Shown here: piece after piece, positions 52,184-61,318 of the stretch
How positions within the stretch are numbered: position 1 is the first letter of the stretch
Layout: the number at the start of each line of letters is the position of its first letter
Origin: Helicobacter sp. MIT 00-7814
Lineage (GTDB): Bacteria; Campylobacterota; Campylobacteria; Campylobacterales; Helicobacteraceae
Length of the DNA: 64,000 bases
Assembly: GCF_003364115.1 (NCBI RefSeq)
Contig: NZ_NXLL01000005.1
Span: forward strand, 21,342-85,341
Direction: 5' to 3'
Notes under the pieces: model-generated
The model's database searches: none
The model's input: the letters and a program-made list of their open reading frames with translations, nothing else
Told to the model about the DNA's origin: nothing
Program-made: the position numbers and the translations under genes

Positions 52184-53302
52184 CTATCCTAGCAACTCGT
52201 AATATTTTTTGATAAACACGCTGTTGCCAAGCCCATCAAATGCGCGGATTCCTAGCTTTTGTAAGGCTAACTCGACGCCATTTAGCACCCATGCGCTTTC
52301 ATAAATTTCAATAAGCCCCATATGATTAAAGCGCACAAGAGAATCTTTTAAATGATCTTGCCCGCCAGCAGCATTAATGCCAAAGTCGTTTTTAAGAATC
52401 TTACGCAAATCTTTGGCGTATTTTTCATCATAAATCGCGCTCATTGCTAACGCGGGGCTTTTGGGATAGATTTTAAGCCCTAGCGCGCTTAGCGCCTCAT
52501 TTGTAGCGAGTGAGCGCGCACGCGTGAGTTTGTAGATTATTTCAATCCCGCCATATTCTTTCACAAGCGCAAAATACTTATCAAGCCCTTGAATGATAGT
52601 CGTTGGCGCAGTCCAAGCGGTGGTATTTTTGACTTGATTTTTTAGCTCGGTTTTGAGATTGAAATAAAAGCCCGTGCTATGCGCCTCCACCACTTTGAGT
52701 GCAGAATCTGAAAGCCCAATAATGCTTAATCCCGGCGGCAGCATAAATGCCTTTTGTGAACCACCGATAAGCGCGTCAATATGCGTCGTGTCAATTGGCT
52801 CAACGCCCATCGCCGTGATAGAATCCACCACCACCATAATTTCAGGATTATAGCTTTTTAGCGCTTTTGCTATTTCCTCCACCGGGTGGCGCAAACCGCC
52901 CGCAGATTCACACATTTGCACGCAAAGACAATCTAACTCGCCATCATTTTGAAAAGCTTGCAAAATCTCTTGCGCGCTTGCTGGTGTATCCCATGGATGG
53001 GAAATCTCGGTGTAAGGGATATTATAGCTTTGTGCGATTTTACCAAAGCGCTCGCCAAATTTGCCACAATTCACACTTAGCATTTTTTTACGCGTGAAAG
53101 TCCTCACACACGCCTCCATCGCGCCACTTCCGCTACTTGCTAGCATAAGGACTTCTGGCATTTTAAGAAGTGCTTTTAGCTCCTCTCGCACGCGCGCAAA
53201 AATCGCCTCAAACTCTGGCGTGCGATGGTGCAGTGTAGGCACGCTCATCGCTACGCGGATAGATTCCGGAATGGGTGTTGGTCCGGGGGTAAAAAGTAGC
53301 AT
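52184..53302 (-). CDS. Class V aminotransferase (serine/alanine-glyoxylate type)
   Basis: A 372-aa PLP enzyme opening LFTPGPTPIPESIRVAM, with SSGSGAMEACVR (phosphate-binding loop), VDSITAMGVEPID and IGGSQKAFMLPPGLS, where the Lys carries PLP. Most similar in layout to alanine-glyoxylate/serine-pyruvate aminotransferases; the H. pylori homologue (HP0736 in my memory) is annotated as a possible SerC, so a role in serine synthesis is possible. AAAGGAG precedes the ATG. Same strand and 21 bp after nusA. Confidence 0.82.
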   Translation of the reverse strand: MLLFTPGPTPIPESIRVAMSVPTLHHRTPEFEAIFARVREELKALLKMPEVLMLASSGSGAMEACVRTFTRKKMLSVNCGKFGERFGKIAQSYNIPYTEISHPWDTPASAQEILQAFQNDGELDCLCVQMCESAGGLRHPVEEIAKALKSYNPEIMVVVDSITAMGVEPIDTTHIDALIGGSQKAFMLPPGLSIIGLSDSALKVVEAHSTGFYFNLKTELKNQVKNTTAWTAPTTIIQGLDKYFALVKEYGGIEIIYKLTRARSLATNEALSALGLKIYPKSPALAMSAIYDEKYAKDLRKILKNDFGINAAGGQDHLKDSLVRFNHMGLIEIYESAWVLNGVELALQKLGIRAFDGLGNSVFIKKYYELLG

Positions 53303-53323
53303 GTTTTCTCCTTTTTTGTAGCT

Positions 53324-54544
53324 TTAGTTTTTAAAGAGCGACTGCAGCGCGTCAATCCCTACTTTCTGCGCTTGCTCGCTTTGTGCTGGCGTATCTTGTG
53401 GTGCGCTCTCGCCTATTTCTTGCAGCTCAATCTCGCAATCACAAAGCATACTCGCTAAGCGGATATTAATCCCGCTTTTGCCAATAGCCTTGCTTTTTTG
53501 ATCGCTTTTAATCTGCACGATTGCCTTATCTTTTGGCGCTTTGTTTTCTTTATTTTCTTTAGATTCTGAAGTTTTTTCAATGTTTTCGATCTGCGCGTCT
53601 AGCTCTTTTTCCTCTTTTGGCGCGTCTTTTTGGGCTTTTTGGATTTTGACACTTAGCACCTGTGCGGGGGCAAGTGCGCGCGCGATAAACATTTCGCGTG
53701 ATTGCGTGTATTCGATGCAGTCGATATTTTCACCATGTAGCTCGCTACTTACCGCATTTATCCGCACGCCTTTGACACCCACGCAACATCCGATTGGATC
53801 AATCCTTGCGTTGCTTGTATAAACCGCCACTTTTGCGCGCTCACCGGGAATCCGCGCGCTTTTATAAATATGAATCTCCTCATCTTTGAGCTCTGGCACC
53901 TCAAGTGTAAGCAATTCCTCCAAAAACTTCGGCGCAGTGCGTGAAAGCTCTAGCCTAATGCCACCGCGCGCAAATCCCACAAACTTCAAAAGCGCCCTAA
54001 TCGTCTGCCCATTTTTAAAAGATTCTCCTTTGATACGATGCTTTTTGGCTAAAATCGCGCGGATTCCGCTGATTTCTACAAAGGTATTCTCCTCTTTATC
54101 CACGCCCACGACAACGCCCGCGACGATATGATTAAGCTTAGAATTTAAATCCGCAAAAATTTGATCCTCAATTTGGCGTTGCAAGCTTATTTCAAGATTC
54201 AAAAAAAGCTTGTTAATCGCGCCACGCTTCATAGAATCTAAGCTTACTTCATATTCTAAAATATCGCCCACAGCGACTTCGCCAGCCTCTTTTGCTTTTG
54301 AGATTCCCACAAAGCTTGGATTCTCATCTTTCAAGCGCTCATCATCATCCGCGCATACCAAAACCTTATAAAAAAGCTTGAGTGAGCGCGTTTTGGCGTC
54401 CTTTTCGACAAAATATTCATACGCTTCGTTAATCTCCTCTTTTGCCACGCGGATAATGTTATCACGCACGATTTCATACACGATTTGAGGCTCTATGCCC
54501 TTTTCATACGCTATCATGTCTATAATGTCTAAAATTTTTTCCAT
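53324..54544 (-). CDS. nusA: Transcription termination/antitermination factor NusA
   Basis: A 406-aa RNA polymerase-binding protein with an N-terminal domain (MEKILDIIDMIAYEKGI), S1 domain (VAGVVVGVDKEENTFVEI), KH1 (EIHIYKSARIPGERAKVAVY, GCCVGVKGVRINAV) and KH2 (IKSDQKSKAIGKSGINIRLA). About 40 Lys/Glu/Asn-rich residues separate the KH domains. AAGGAG lies 12 bp upstream of the ATG. First gene of a leftward set nusA-aminotransferase-miaA. Confidence 0.95.
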   Translation of the reverse strand: MEKILDIIDMIAYEKGIEPQIVYEIVRDNIIRVAKEEINEAYEYFVEKDAKTRSLKLFYKVLVCADDDERLKDENPSFVGISKAKEAGEVAVGDILEYEVSLDSMKRGAINKLFLNLEISLQRQIEDQIFADLNSKLNHIVAGVVVGVDKEENTFVEISGIRAILAKKHRIKGESFKNGQTIRALLKFVGFARGGIRLELSRTAPKFLEELLTLEVPELKDEEIHIYKSARIPGERAKVAVYTSNARIDPIGCCVGVKGVRINAVSSELHGENIDCIEYTQSREMFIARALAPAQVLSVKIQKAQKDAPKEEKELDAQIENIEKTSESKENKENKAPKDKAIVQIKSDQKSKAIGKSGINIRLASMLCDCEIELQEIGESAPQDTPAQSEQAQKVGIDALQSLFKN

Positions 54545-54658
54545 TCGCTATCTTCGCTCCTTAAACATTGAAACTCTTTGGATTTTGTGATTTTGCGTTT
54601 CGTGAAGGCTAGAATTTTATTGCAATTAAGCTTAAAAACTACAAAAGGCGCAATTTGT

Positions 54659-54664
54659 TATACT
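54659..54664 (+). promoter_or_regulatory. -10 box TATACT of the glycosyltransferase gene
   Basis: TATACT 31 bp before the TTG start, with AGAGGA at 54686-54691 between. Divergent from nusA. Confidence 0.4.
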
Positions 54665-54695
54665 GCAAGCTTTATTTTACATTTTAGAGGACTGC

Positions 54696-55820
54696 TTGAA
54701 AACACAAAAAATTCTCCTTACTCTCGCAGATATAAGCATTTTTGGCGGGTTGGAACGCGTGGTGGTAAATCTCGCAAATGCTTTTGTGGAATCTGGCTAT
54801 GAAGTGGAAATCTTAAGCTTTTATCAAGGAAGCGAAAACCTGCCCTATGCGCTAAATCCGCGGGTAAAATTGCATTTTTTTTATGACAAAAGCGAAAAAG
54901 AATTTTTGCAAGAATCTAAAGGTAATTTTTTGGCGCACTTTTATAAAAAAAATTTGCATAAATTTGTCCTTTCAGCCCGCATCGCGTGGAAGTATAGAAA
55001 AAATTTTGTGATTATTTGCAATGATTTTATTTTCACGCCATTTTTGAAATTTGGCAATGCGCGCTATTACAAGATTTTGCATCTCTTTTCTGCTAAAAAT
55101 TCAAAGCGCAACAAGCATTTTGACGCGCTTATCGCGCTGACAGATTCTCATAAGCGCCTTTTGCAAGCAGAGTATAAAAATGTTTTGTGTATCCCAAACT
55201 TTTTGCCCACTATGCCAGAATCTTGTCCAAAATCCCGCGCGCTTTTAGAAAATAAAATCGTGCTTAGTATCGGGCGTATGGGGAATGATGATCAAAAGGG
55301 CTTTTTGCGCTTAATTGATATTTGGGCGCAAATGCGCGCGCTTATACAGAATCTGCAATCTCCAAAACAAAAAGAGCTTGCTCAATGGAAGCTTCGTATT
55401 GTCGGCGATGGCGAGCTCAAAAACACTCTAGAATCTAAGATTCAAAGCCTTTGCCTGCAAGAATGCGTAGAACTCAAACCTTTCACAAAAGAGATACAAA
55501 AAGAATACCTCAACGCAAGCATTTACGCCATGGCAAGCCATATTGAAGGTTTGCCAATGGTGCTTATAGAATCTCAAAGTTTTGGATTGCCTTGTATTGC
55601 TTTTGATATTCAAACTGGTCCGAGTGAAATTATTAGCACTCAAAAAAATGGCTTTCTTTTGCAAGATAATGATTTGCAAGGCTTTGCAGAGGCGCTTTTA
55701 ACGCTTATGCAAGATAAATCTTTGCGTCAAAACTTTGGTGAAAATGCAAGGCAAAGTGTGGAAAAAAATTTTAGCAAAGCAAAGATTCTAAGCCTTTGGG
55801 AAAAGCTCTTACAAAGCTAG
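54696..55820 (+). CDS. Glycosyltransferase family 4 protein
   Basis: A 374-aa GT-B enzyme: DISIFGGLERVVVNLANAFVESGYEVEIL (acceptor domain start), IPNFLP linker, VLSIGRMGNDDQKGFLRLIDIW, and the donor-site block ASHIEGLPMVLIESQSFGLPCIAFDIQTGPSEII with Glu-x7-Glu-like signature. It probably adds a hexose or HexNAc to lipopolysaccharide or another surface glycan. The TTG start follows AGAGGA. There are no neighbouring LPS genes, so the acceptor is unknown. Confidence 0.85.
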   Translation: MKTQKILLTLADISIFGGLERVVVNLANAFVESGYEVEILSFYQGSENLPYALNPRVKLHFFYDKSEKEFLQESKGNFLAHFYKKNLHKFVLSARIAWKYRKNFVIICNDFIFTPFLKFGNARYYKILHLFSAKNSKRNKHFDALIALTDSHKRLLQAEYKNVLCIPNFLPTMPESCPKSRALLENKIVLSIGRMGNDDQKGFLRLIDIWAQMRALIQNLQSPKQKELAQWKLRIVGDGELKNTLESKIQSLCLQECVELKPFTKEIQKEYLNASIYAMASHIEGLPMVLIESQSFGLPCIAFDIQTGPSEIISTQKNGFLLQDNDLQGFAEALLTLMQDKSLRQNFGENARQSVEKNFSKAKILSLWEKLLQS

Positions 55821-55879
55821 CAAACGCGTTAGGAAAAGCGTGCGCAAGGCACTTTTGCCAATTATTTAAGAATACACAC

Positions 55880-55885
55880 TACAAT
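55880..55885 (+). promoter_or_regulatory. Putative -10 box TACAAT of htrA
   Basis: TACAAT 62 bp before the htrA ATG; weak evidence, no -35 seen. Confidence 0.3.
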
Positions 55886-55946
55886 GCCCGCTTTTATATT
55901 AAAACGCTTACAAAACGCGCAAATATTTTTAACAAGGAGTTTTCAA

Positions 55947-57374
55947 ATGAAGTATTTTCTTATTTTTCTAAGTATTTTTACAGCATTGCAAGGCATTGAT
56001 TTCAAATCCGCCCCAAGCGTGCAAGATCGCATAAATCCAAGCACTTCGGATAAAAGCATTCACTCTTATGCCTCTTCCTTGCAAGAGCCAACAAAGGCGG
56101 TGGTAAATATTTCCACACAAAAGCAGGTTTCAAATAGCATTCCAAATCACCCAATGTTTGATGATCCTTTTTTCCAGCAGTTTTTTGGCGATGTGTATGG
56201 GCAAATCCCGCGCGATAGGATGGAGCGCTCTTTGGGAAGCGGGGTGATTATCTCAAATGATGGCTATATCATCACAAATCACCATGTAATCGAGGGCGCA
56301 GATAAGATTCTGGTTTCACTTTCTGGGAATTCAAAAGAATACACCGCAAAGCTGATAGGCTCGGATTCTCGCAGTGATATCGCAGTGATTAAGATTGAAA
56401 AAAATGACTTACCTTCAATCACTTTCGCCCAAAGCAGTGAAGTGCAAGTAGGCGATGTCGTCTTTGCTATCGGTAATCCCTTTGGCGTGGGGGAATCTGT
56501 CACGCAAGGAATCGTCTCTGCGCTCAATAAAAGTGGCATAGGCGTCAATGACTATGAGGACTTTATCCAAACTGACGCTTCGATAAATCCGGGAAATTCT
56601 GGCGGTGCGCTGGTGGATTCTCGTGGTGCGCTTATTGGGATAAATACCGCTATCATCTCGCGCACAGGTGGGAATCACGGCATAGGCTTTGCGATCCCTT
56701 CTGACATGGCAAAAAAAATCGCAAAAGAGCTTATCGAAAAAGGCTCGATTAAGCGCGGTTATTTGGGTGTTGGGATTCAGGATGTAAGTGAGGATTTGAA
56801 AGATACTTACGGGCAGAAAGAAGGCGCATTGCTTATAAATATTGAAAAAGACTCTCCCGCGGCAAAAGCGGGGCTTATGGTGTGGGATTTGATCACAGAA
56901 GTCAATGGCAAAAAAATCCAAAACTCTCAAGAGCTCAAAAATACCATCGGTATGCTTTCGCCAAAAGAAAAAGTGACGATAAAATATATCCGCGATAAGC
57001 AAACGCGCACTGCGCAAGTCACGCTTAGCGAGCTAAGTGATGATACAAGAAGCGGGGCAAATCCTGCGCCTGCGCAGGATTCTCAAAAAAGTCAGCATAG
57101 CATTGAGGGCTTAGGTATAAGCGAGCTTACAAATACCTTGCGTCAAAAATACGCAGTGCCAAATGATGTGCAAGGCGTGGTGGTGACAGAAGTCAAAAAC
57201 GGCTCGCTAGCGCAAAAAGCAGGCTTTGCGCTAGGGGATATTATCGCACAGATCGAAGATATAAATATCACAAAACCTGCAAATTTCACCAACGCTTTAG
57301 CAAAGTTTAAAAATAAAAATAAGAGAATCCTTGTGTATTCGCGCAATGGTATCAAAACAATTATCCTAAAATAA
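55947..57374 (+). CDS. htrA: HtrA/DegP-type periplasmic serine protease
   Basis: A 475-aa exported chaperone-protease with signal peptide (MKYFLIFLSIFTALQG). Catalytic triad His113 (TNHHVIEG), Asp144 (SRSDIAVIKI) and Ser218 (NPGNSGGAL); two PDZ domains follow (GYLGVGIQDV, then VQGVVVTEV with AGFALGDII). Degrades misfolded envelope proteins; in H. pylori and Campylobacter it is also secreted and cleaves E-cadherin. The ATG at 55947 has AAGGAG 7 bp upstream and gives the usual length; an in-frame start at 55884 precedes the signal peptide and is rejected. Confidence 0.95.
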   Translation: MKYFLIFLSIFTALQGIDFKSAPSVQDRINPSTSDKSIHSYASSLQEPTKAVVNISTQKQVSNSIPNHPMFDDPFFQQFFGDVYGQIPRDRMERSLGSGVIISNDGYIITNHHVIEGADKILVSLSGNSKEYTAKLIGSDSRSDIAVIKIEKNDLPSITFAQSSEVQVGDVVFAIGNPFGVGESVTQGIVSALNKSGIGVNDYEDFIQTDASINPGNSGGALVDSRGALIGINTAIISRTGGNHGIGFAIPSDMAKKIAKELIEKGSIKRGYLGVGIQDVSEDLKDTYGQKEGALLINIEKDSPAAKAGLMVWDLITEVNGKKIQNSQELKNTIGMLSPKEKVTIKYIRDKQTRTAQVTLSELSDDTRSGANPAPAQDSQKSQHSIEGLGISELTNTLRQKYAVPNDVQGVVVTEVKNGSLAQKAGFALGDIIAQIEDINITKPANFTNALAKFKNKNKRILVYSRNGIKTIILK

Positions 57375-57442
57375 GGCGAGGGGAAATACCGCACCGCACG
57401 CATTTGCACATTTAAGATTCACAATTAAATAAGGAGGGGCTT

Positions 57443-58273
57443 ATGACAAACTTTGATGAGCGACAATTTGCACTCTTAAAAGACAAGATTTATGAGCTCT
57501 CTCACATTCATATTGTGGATTCCAAACAAGCGATGATCAAAAACCGCGTGGCAAAGCTGGCTAAAGATATGGATTATGACAGCATTGATGAGCTACTAAA
57601 GGCGGTGGATAAGGACAAAAAAATCGCGCAAGAGTTTATTAATGTTTTCACCACCAATAAGACAGATTTTTTTCGAGAAGCTTTTCATTTTGAGGATTTG
57701 CTTGATCGCGTGTTGCCAAATTTGTTGCGTGGCAATAGAACTATAAAAATCTTTTGCTGTGCCTCTTCCACTGGGCAAGAACCCTACTCCATCGCCTGCA
57801 CTGCGCTTTATGCCAAAAAGCTCTACCCTTCAAGCACGCGCATTGAAATCACTGCCACAGACATTGACACCCAAGTGCTAAAAATCGCCCAAGAAGGCAA
57901 ATATGAAGTCAATCCCGCTCAAGAGCAATGGCCAAAATGGGCGGAAGATGAAATGCATGAGTTTTTTTCTGTCGTCGATGAGAATCCACGCCTGCGCTAT
58001 TTGAGCGCAAAGCCAAAGCTTAAAAATCTCATTACCTTTCGCCAACTTAATCTTTTCAATAAAGTGTATCCTTTCAACGCCGAAGAATTTGATGTGATTT
58101 TTTGTCGCAATGTGCTTATTTATTTCACAAAAAACGATCAAATGCAAATACTCCGACGCCTTTTTGGGCTTTTAAAAGTCGGCGGGACGCTGTATTTGGG
58201 GCATTCTGAAGGCTTGCATGATTTAGTCGTGGATACAGAAAAGCTCGGACGCAAGATTTTTATTAAAAAATGA
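57443..58273 (+). CDS. cheR: Chemotaxis protein methyltransferase CheR
   Basis: A 276-aa SAM-dependent enzyme methylating glutamates of chemoreceptors. N-terminal helical domain, then NVFTTNKTDFFREAFHF, IKIFCCASSTGQEPYSIACTA (SAM loop), EITATDIDTQVLKIA, and FDVIFCRNVLIYFT. AAGGAGGGG precedes the ATG. cheB follows by 15 bp. Gastric H. pylori lacks both genes; their presence suggests methylation-dependent adaptation. Confidence 0.94.
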   Translation: MTNFDERQFALLKDKIYELSHIHIVDSKQAMIKNRVAKLAKDMDYDSIDELLKAVDKDKKIAQEFINVFTTNKTDFFREAFHFEDLLDRVLPNLLRGNRTIKIFCCASSTGQEPYSIACTALYAKKLYPSSTRIEITATDIDTQVLKIAQEGKYEVNPAQEQWPKWAEDEMHEFFSVVDENPRLRYLSAKPKLKNLITFRQLNLFNKVYPFNAEEFDVIFCRNVLIYFTKNDQMQILRRLFGLLKVGGTLYLGHSEGLHDLVVDTEKLGRKIFIKK

Positions 58274-58288
58274 TTTTGGGGACAGACA

Positions 58289-58987
58289 ATGGCAGAATCT
58301 AACAAATCTCTTATCACCAAACCACAAATTTTAGAATCCAAAGATCAACTTCAAAAGATTCCCACCAAAAAACTGCACCCCGACACACTTTTAGAAAGCA
58401 AGCCATGTAAGGACTTCTTGCGTCCAAAACTCATCGTCATAGGCGCGAGCACCGGGGGTGTAGATGCACTAAGCACGATTTTTGAAAGGCTACCTTCTGG
58501 CTTACCGCCAATTGTCATCGTACAGCATATCCCAAAGCTTTTTGGAAGTTCGTTTGCAAAACGCCTAGATTCTCTCTCCATGCTCAATATCTTTGAAGTA
58601 ACACAAAAAATGCTTTTAGAGCCTTCCTGCGCGTATTTGGCAAGCGGAGATTCTCATATTTCTCTAAATTATGAAAATGGCAAATACAGCGCCAAGCCTT
58701 TTGATGGTCCTAGAATCTCGCGCCACAAGCCAAGTGTGGATATCCTCTTCCGCTCGGCTAATAATATCGCGGGCAAAAACACGCTGGGCGTGATACTCAC
58801 AGGCATGGGCGATGATGGCAGTATCGGGATAAAAGAGCTTTTTGACAATGGCGCGACCACAATCGCCCAAGATGAAAAAAGTTGTGTTGTCTTTGGCATG
58901 CCAAAAAGAGCCATTGAAGTTGGCGGCGTCACGCACACGCTAAGTTTGGAGCAAATCATTGAGAGAATCGCAAAATTTGGGGATTAG
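58289..58987 (+). CDS. cheB: Chemotaxis methylesterase CheB without receiver domain
   Basis: A 232-aa enzyme demethylating (and deamidating) chemoreceptors. Catalytic residues: Ser in VIGASTGGVDAL, His in VQHIPKLFGSSFAKRL, Asp in LTGMGDDGSIGIKEL. The N-terminus is only a 47-residue polar tail; the CheY-like receiver of enteric CheB is absent, as in Campylobacter jejuni CheB. Control by CheA phosphorylation is therefore not possible in the usual way. The ribosome binding site is weak (GGGGA), suggesting coupling to cheR. Confidence 0.92.
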   Translation: MAESNKSLITKPQILESKDQLQKIPTKKLHPDTLLESKPCKDFLRPKLIVIGASTGGVDALSTIFERLPSGLPPIVIVQHIPKLFGSSFAKRLDSLSMLNIFEVTQKMLLEPSCAYLASGDSHISLNYENGKYSAKPFDGPRISRHKPSVDILFRSANNIAGKNTLGVILTGMGDDGSIGIKELFDNGATTIAQDEKSCVVFGMPKRAIEVGGVTHTLSLEQIIERIAKFGD

Positions 58988-59059
58988 GATTCTTAAAATC
59001 TCAAAAATCTGAAAATTATTTGGAAGCAAAAAAGTTTAAAATTTGCAAAGCAAATTTTT

Positions 59060-59685
59060 CATCAGAATCCAAATGCAGTGTGCGGCACGCACCTTCTAGC
59101 GTTGTCGGGAGTTTGGGGGCGAAAAGCACGACTTTGAGCGGGGGATAAGGGGAGCGACTTCGCAATTCAAGCCCCCTTGTCCCCCTGCAAAAAGAAACTT
59201 TTGAGAATCTAAGTGGGAATGAGCCAAACAAAAGGATTCTGAAAAATAGAATCTTTAAAAAGGAATTGAAAAATTAAGATTCTAAAAAGCTGGATTCTAA
59301 AGCTAAAATAATGGATTGCTTCGCTAACGCTCACAATGACAAAAAATATACACCGCGTGTCATTGCGAGGATTCTATAGAATCCGAAGCAATTCACAAAG
59401 TCTAAGAATTTGTAATTTTTATTTTTCAGAATCCTTGCTTTCACTTCTCAAACTTCTTTAGATTCTCTAAGGTTTATTTTTCACGCAAAAGGTCGCTCCC
59501 CCCTCCTCACTCCCCCCACGCCAGAAAAGCTCCGCGCTTTTCTTCTCTCGGGGGGAGAGCCTCGCTTTATCCCTTGCTAGAAAAAAATCGGGCATTAGCA
59601 CTTCTGCTAATGCTAAATCACCGCTTTTTTTCACCACACAAGGGGCGAGAATAAGGGTTACGCTTGCGCGTAACTTGAATTCCTT
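59060..59685 (+). repeat. Long hairpin-rich repeat, copy 2 (about 620 bp)
   Basis: Fills most of the 810-bp gap between cheB and murE and repeats the layout of 17621-18081. Blocks nearly identical to copy 1 include GGATAAGGGGAGCGACTTCG, the CGCAAAAGGTCGCTCC run and the AGAAAAGC/GCTTTTCT hairpin. Stems whose bases differ from copy 1 but still pair: GTGCG/CGCAC at 59080-59092, GCATTAGCA/TGCTAATGC at 59592-59613, TTACGC/GCGTAA at 59658-59673. About 170-185 bp of extra DNA (about 59250-59420) interrupts it and contains another small inverted repeat. The left boundary is uncertain by some 15 bp. The rest of the gap (58988-59059, 59686-59797) shows no gene. Confidence 0.85.
59315..59392 (+). repeat. 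78-bp inverted-repeat element nested in the long repeat
   Basis: Ends ATTGCTTCG and CGAAGCAAT (9-bp inverted), with inner AATGACA/TGTCATT and a GGATTCTATAGAATCC palindrome (59369-59384). It lies within sequence absent from copy 1 of the long repeat, so it arrived later or belongs to a variant. Confidence 0.7.
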
Positions 59686-59797
59686 ATGGATTTTGCTTGC
59701 GTGGGTGATGCTTTAAAAGAAATAGCGCAAAGAAGGGATTTTAAGCGCATCAAAACAAAATCTAAAAAAGCCCAAAAATGGCTAGTAAAACCCTTGA

Positions 59798-61318
59798 TTA
59801 GTGGGCTTTTAGCAATTTTTTCAAAATCTCCCTGTCATCAAAAGGGATTTTTTGCGTTCCGATGATTTGATAGCTTTCATCGCCTTTGCCAAGCACAAGT
59901 AGCACCTCGTCCCTTTCAAGCTCGCTCACAGCGCGTTCAAGTGCGCGCAATCTATTCAGTTCGATAATTAATCGCCCTTGTTCTTGCAAACGCTTAGAAT
60001 CTAAGCCCTGCGCGATTTGGTTGATGATTTCAAGCGGATTTTCGGTGCGCGGATTATCGTTTGTGAGGTAGATTCTCTGTGCATAGGTTTGGGCTACCGC
60101 GCCCATTTTAGGACGCTTCGTAGGATCCCTATCGCCCCCTGCGCCAAAAAGCACGACGATTTTGCGCCCTTTAAAGCTTTCAAAAATCTTCTCCATTCCA
60201 TCATGCGTATGGGCAAAATCCACAATCACAAGCGGATTCTCGCTCACAACCTCCATGCGCCCGCTCACTCCGCCAAAATTTTGCGCCTTCACACACAAAT
60301 CCTGCAAACTAAGCGCGCAAAAATCTTTAAACACAGAATCTTTAGCAAATTGCGTACTGGCAAGTTTAAGCGCGAGAATCCGAACCGACAAAAGCGCACA
60401 GAGAATATTGTAAAGATTATGCTTGCCAAAAAGTGGGCTTTGCAAAAATGCCTCCTCGCGCACGCTCTGGGTTTGCAAATCCTGTGCTTGCGGATTCTGG
60501 GTTTGCAAGTCGCGTGTTTGCCTCTCATGCGTTTGAAAATACAAATGCGCGGAAATTCCATTTTTCAAGCTGTAGGCATTTACGCTTAAATTACTTTTAG
60601 ATTCCACGCCATAGCTAAAGCAATTTGCAGGGTTTGCGCGCGCATTTGGCTCGTCAGCATTGATGACTTTTAAAGCCTCATCGCTAAAAAAGCTATTTTT
60701 CACGCGAATATATTCTTCCAAGCTCTTGTGAAAATCCAAATGATCACTTGTGATATTTGTAAGCGCCTTGAGCGCGAAAGGCACGCCCGCAATGCGTTCT
60801 TGCACGATAGCATGCGAGCTTACCTCCATGATGAAAAAATCACATTCCTTCGCAAGCTCGAAATCCTCATACAATTCCAGCACGCTAGGCGTGGTGAGCC
60901 CTTTGGGTTTGAGCTGTTTTTGATTGATAAAAAATCCGCGCGTGCCAAGCAACGCCACACTAAAACCACAATCAAGCAAAATCGAATACATACACGCCGC
61001 GCTACTTGTCTTGCCGTTTGTCCCGGTAATGCCGATGATGAAAGGCGGCAAAGTGAAAATCTCGCTCAAAGTGCTCGCGTGGATACAAGGCAGGGAATCT
61101 GCGCGCTTTGAATTGGTAGAATCCGCGCTATGAGTGCTTTTTGTATCGCTAAGATTCTCACAAGGCGCTTCATCTAAAAATTCTAACACCAAATCTTGCG
61201 TGTATTTGGCATTAAGATCGCTTTTGACAAAAAGTGTGCGGGAATCTAGCGCCTTTGTATCATCGCTAATGGCGTCAAATTCTCTGCCTTTGTAGCAAAA
61301 TTTCTTTCGTATTAGCAT
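59798..61318 (-). CDS. murE: UDP-N-acetylmuramoyl-tripeptide synthetase MurE
   Basis: A 506-aa Mur ligase adding the third residue of the peptidoglycan stem. P-loop GITGTNGKTSS, LLGTRGFF, MEVSSHAI, ITSDHLDFHKS, and the DNPR motif (TNDNPRTENP), which indicates meso-diaminopimelate as substrate. It is longer than most homologues because of Ser/Thr/Ala-rich residues near 55-75 and a Gln/Thr-rich insertion (about 260-280) coded by an imperfect 30-bp direct repeat (TCTGGGTTTGCAA at 60466 and 60496). It starts within the end of the TPR-like gene. Confidence 0.94.
   Translation of the reverse strand: MLIRKKFCYKGREFDAISDDTKALDSRTLFVKSDLNAKYTQDLVLEFLDEAPCENLSDTKSTHSADSTNSKRADSLPCIHASTLSEIFTLPPFIIGITGTNGKTSSAACMYSILLDCGFSVALLGTRGFFINQKQLKPKGLTTPSVLELYEDFELAKECDFFIMEVSSHAIVQERIAGVPFALKALTNITSDHLDFHKSLEEYIRVKNSFFSDEALKVINADEPNARANPANCFSYGVESKSNLSVNAYSLKNGISAHLYFQTHERQTRDLQTQNPQAQDLQTQSVREEAFLQSPLFGKHNLYNILCALLSVRILALKLASTQFAKDSVFKDFCALSLQDLCVKAQNFGGVSGRMEVVSENPLVIVDFAHTHDGMEKIFESFKGRKIVVLFGAGGDRDPTKRPKMGAVAQTYAQRIYLTNDNPRTENPLEIINQIAQGLDSKRLQEQGRLIIELNRLRALERAVSELERDEVLLVLGKGDESYQIIGTQKIPFDDREILKKLLKAH

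Noticed and set aside
59016..59231. 71-codon minus-strand frame in long repeat copy 2
   Set aside because: Not preserved in copy 1 and composed of repeat sequence.
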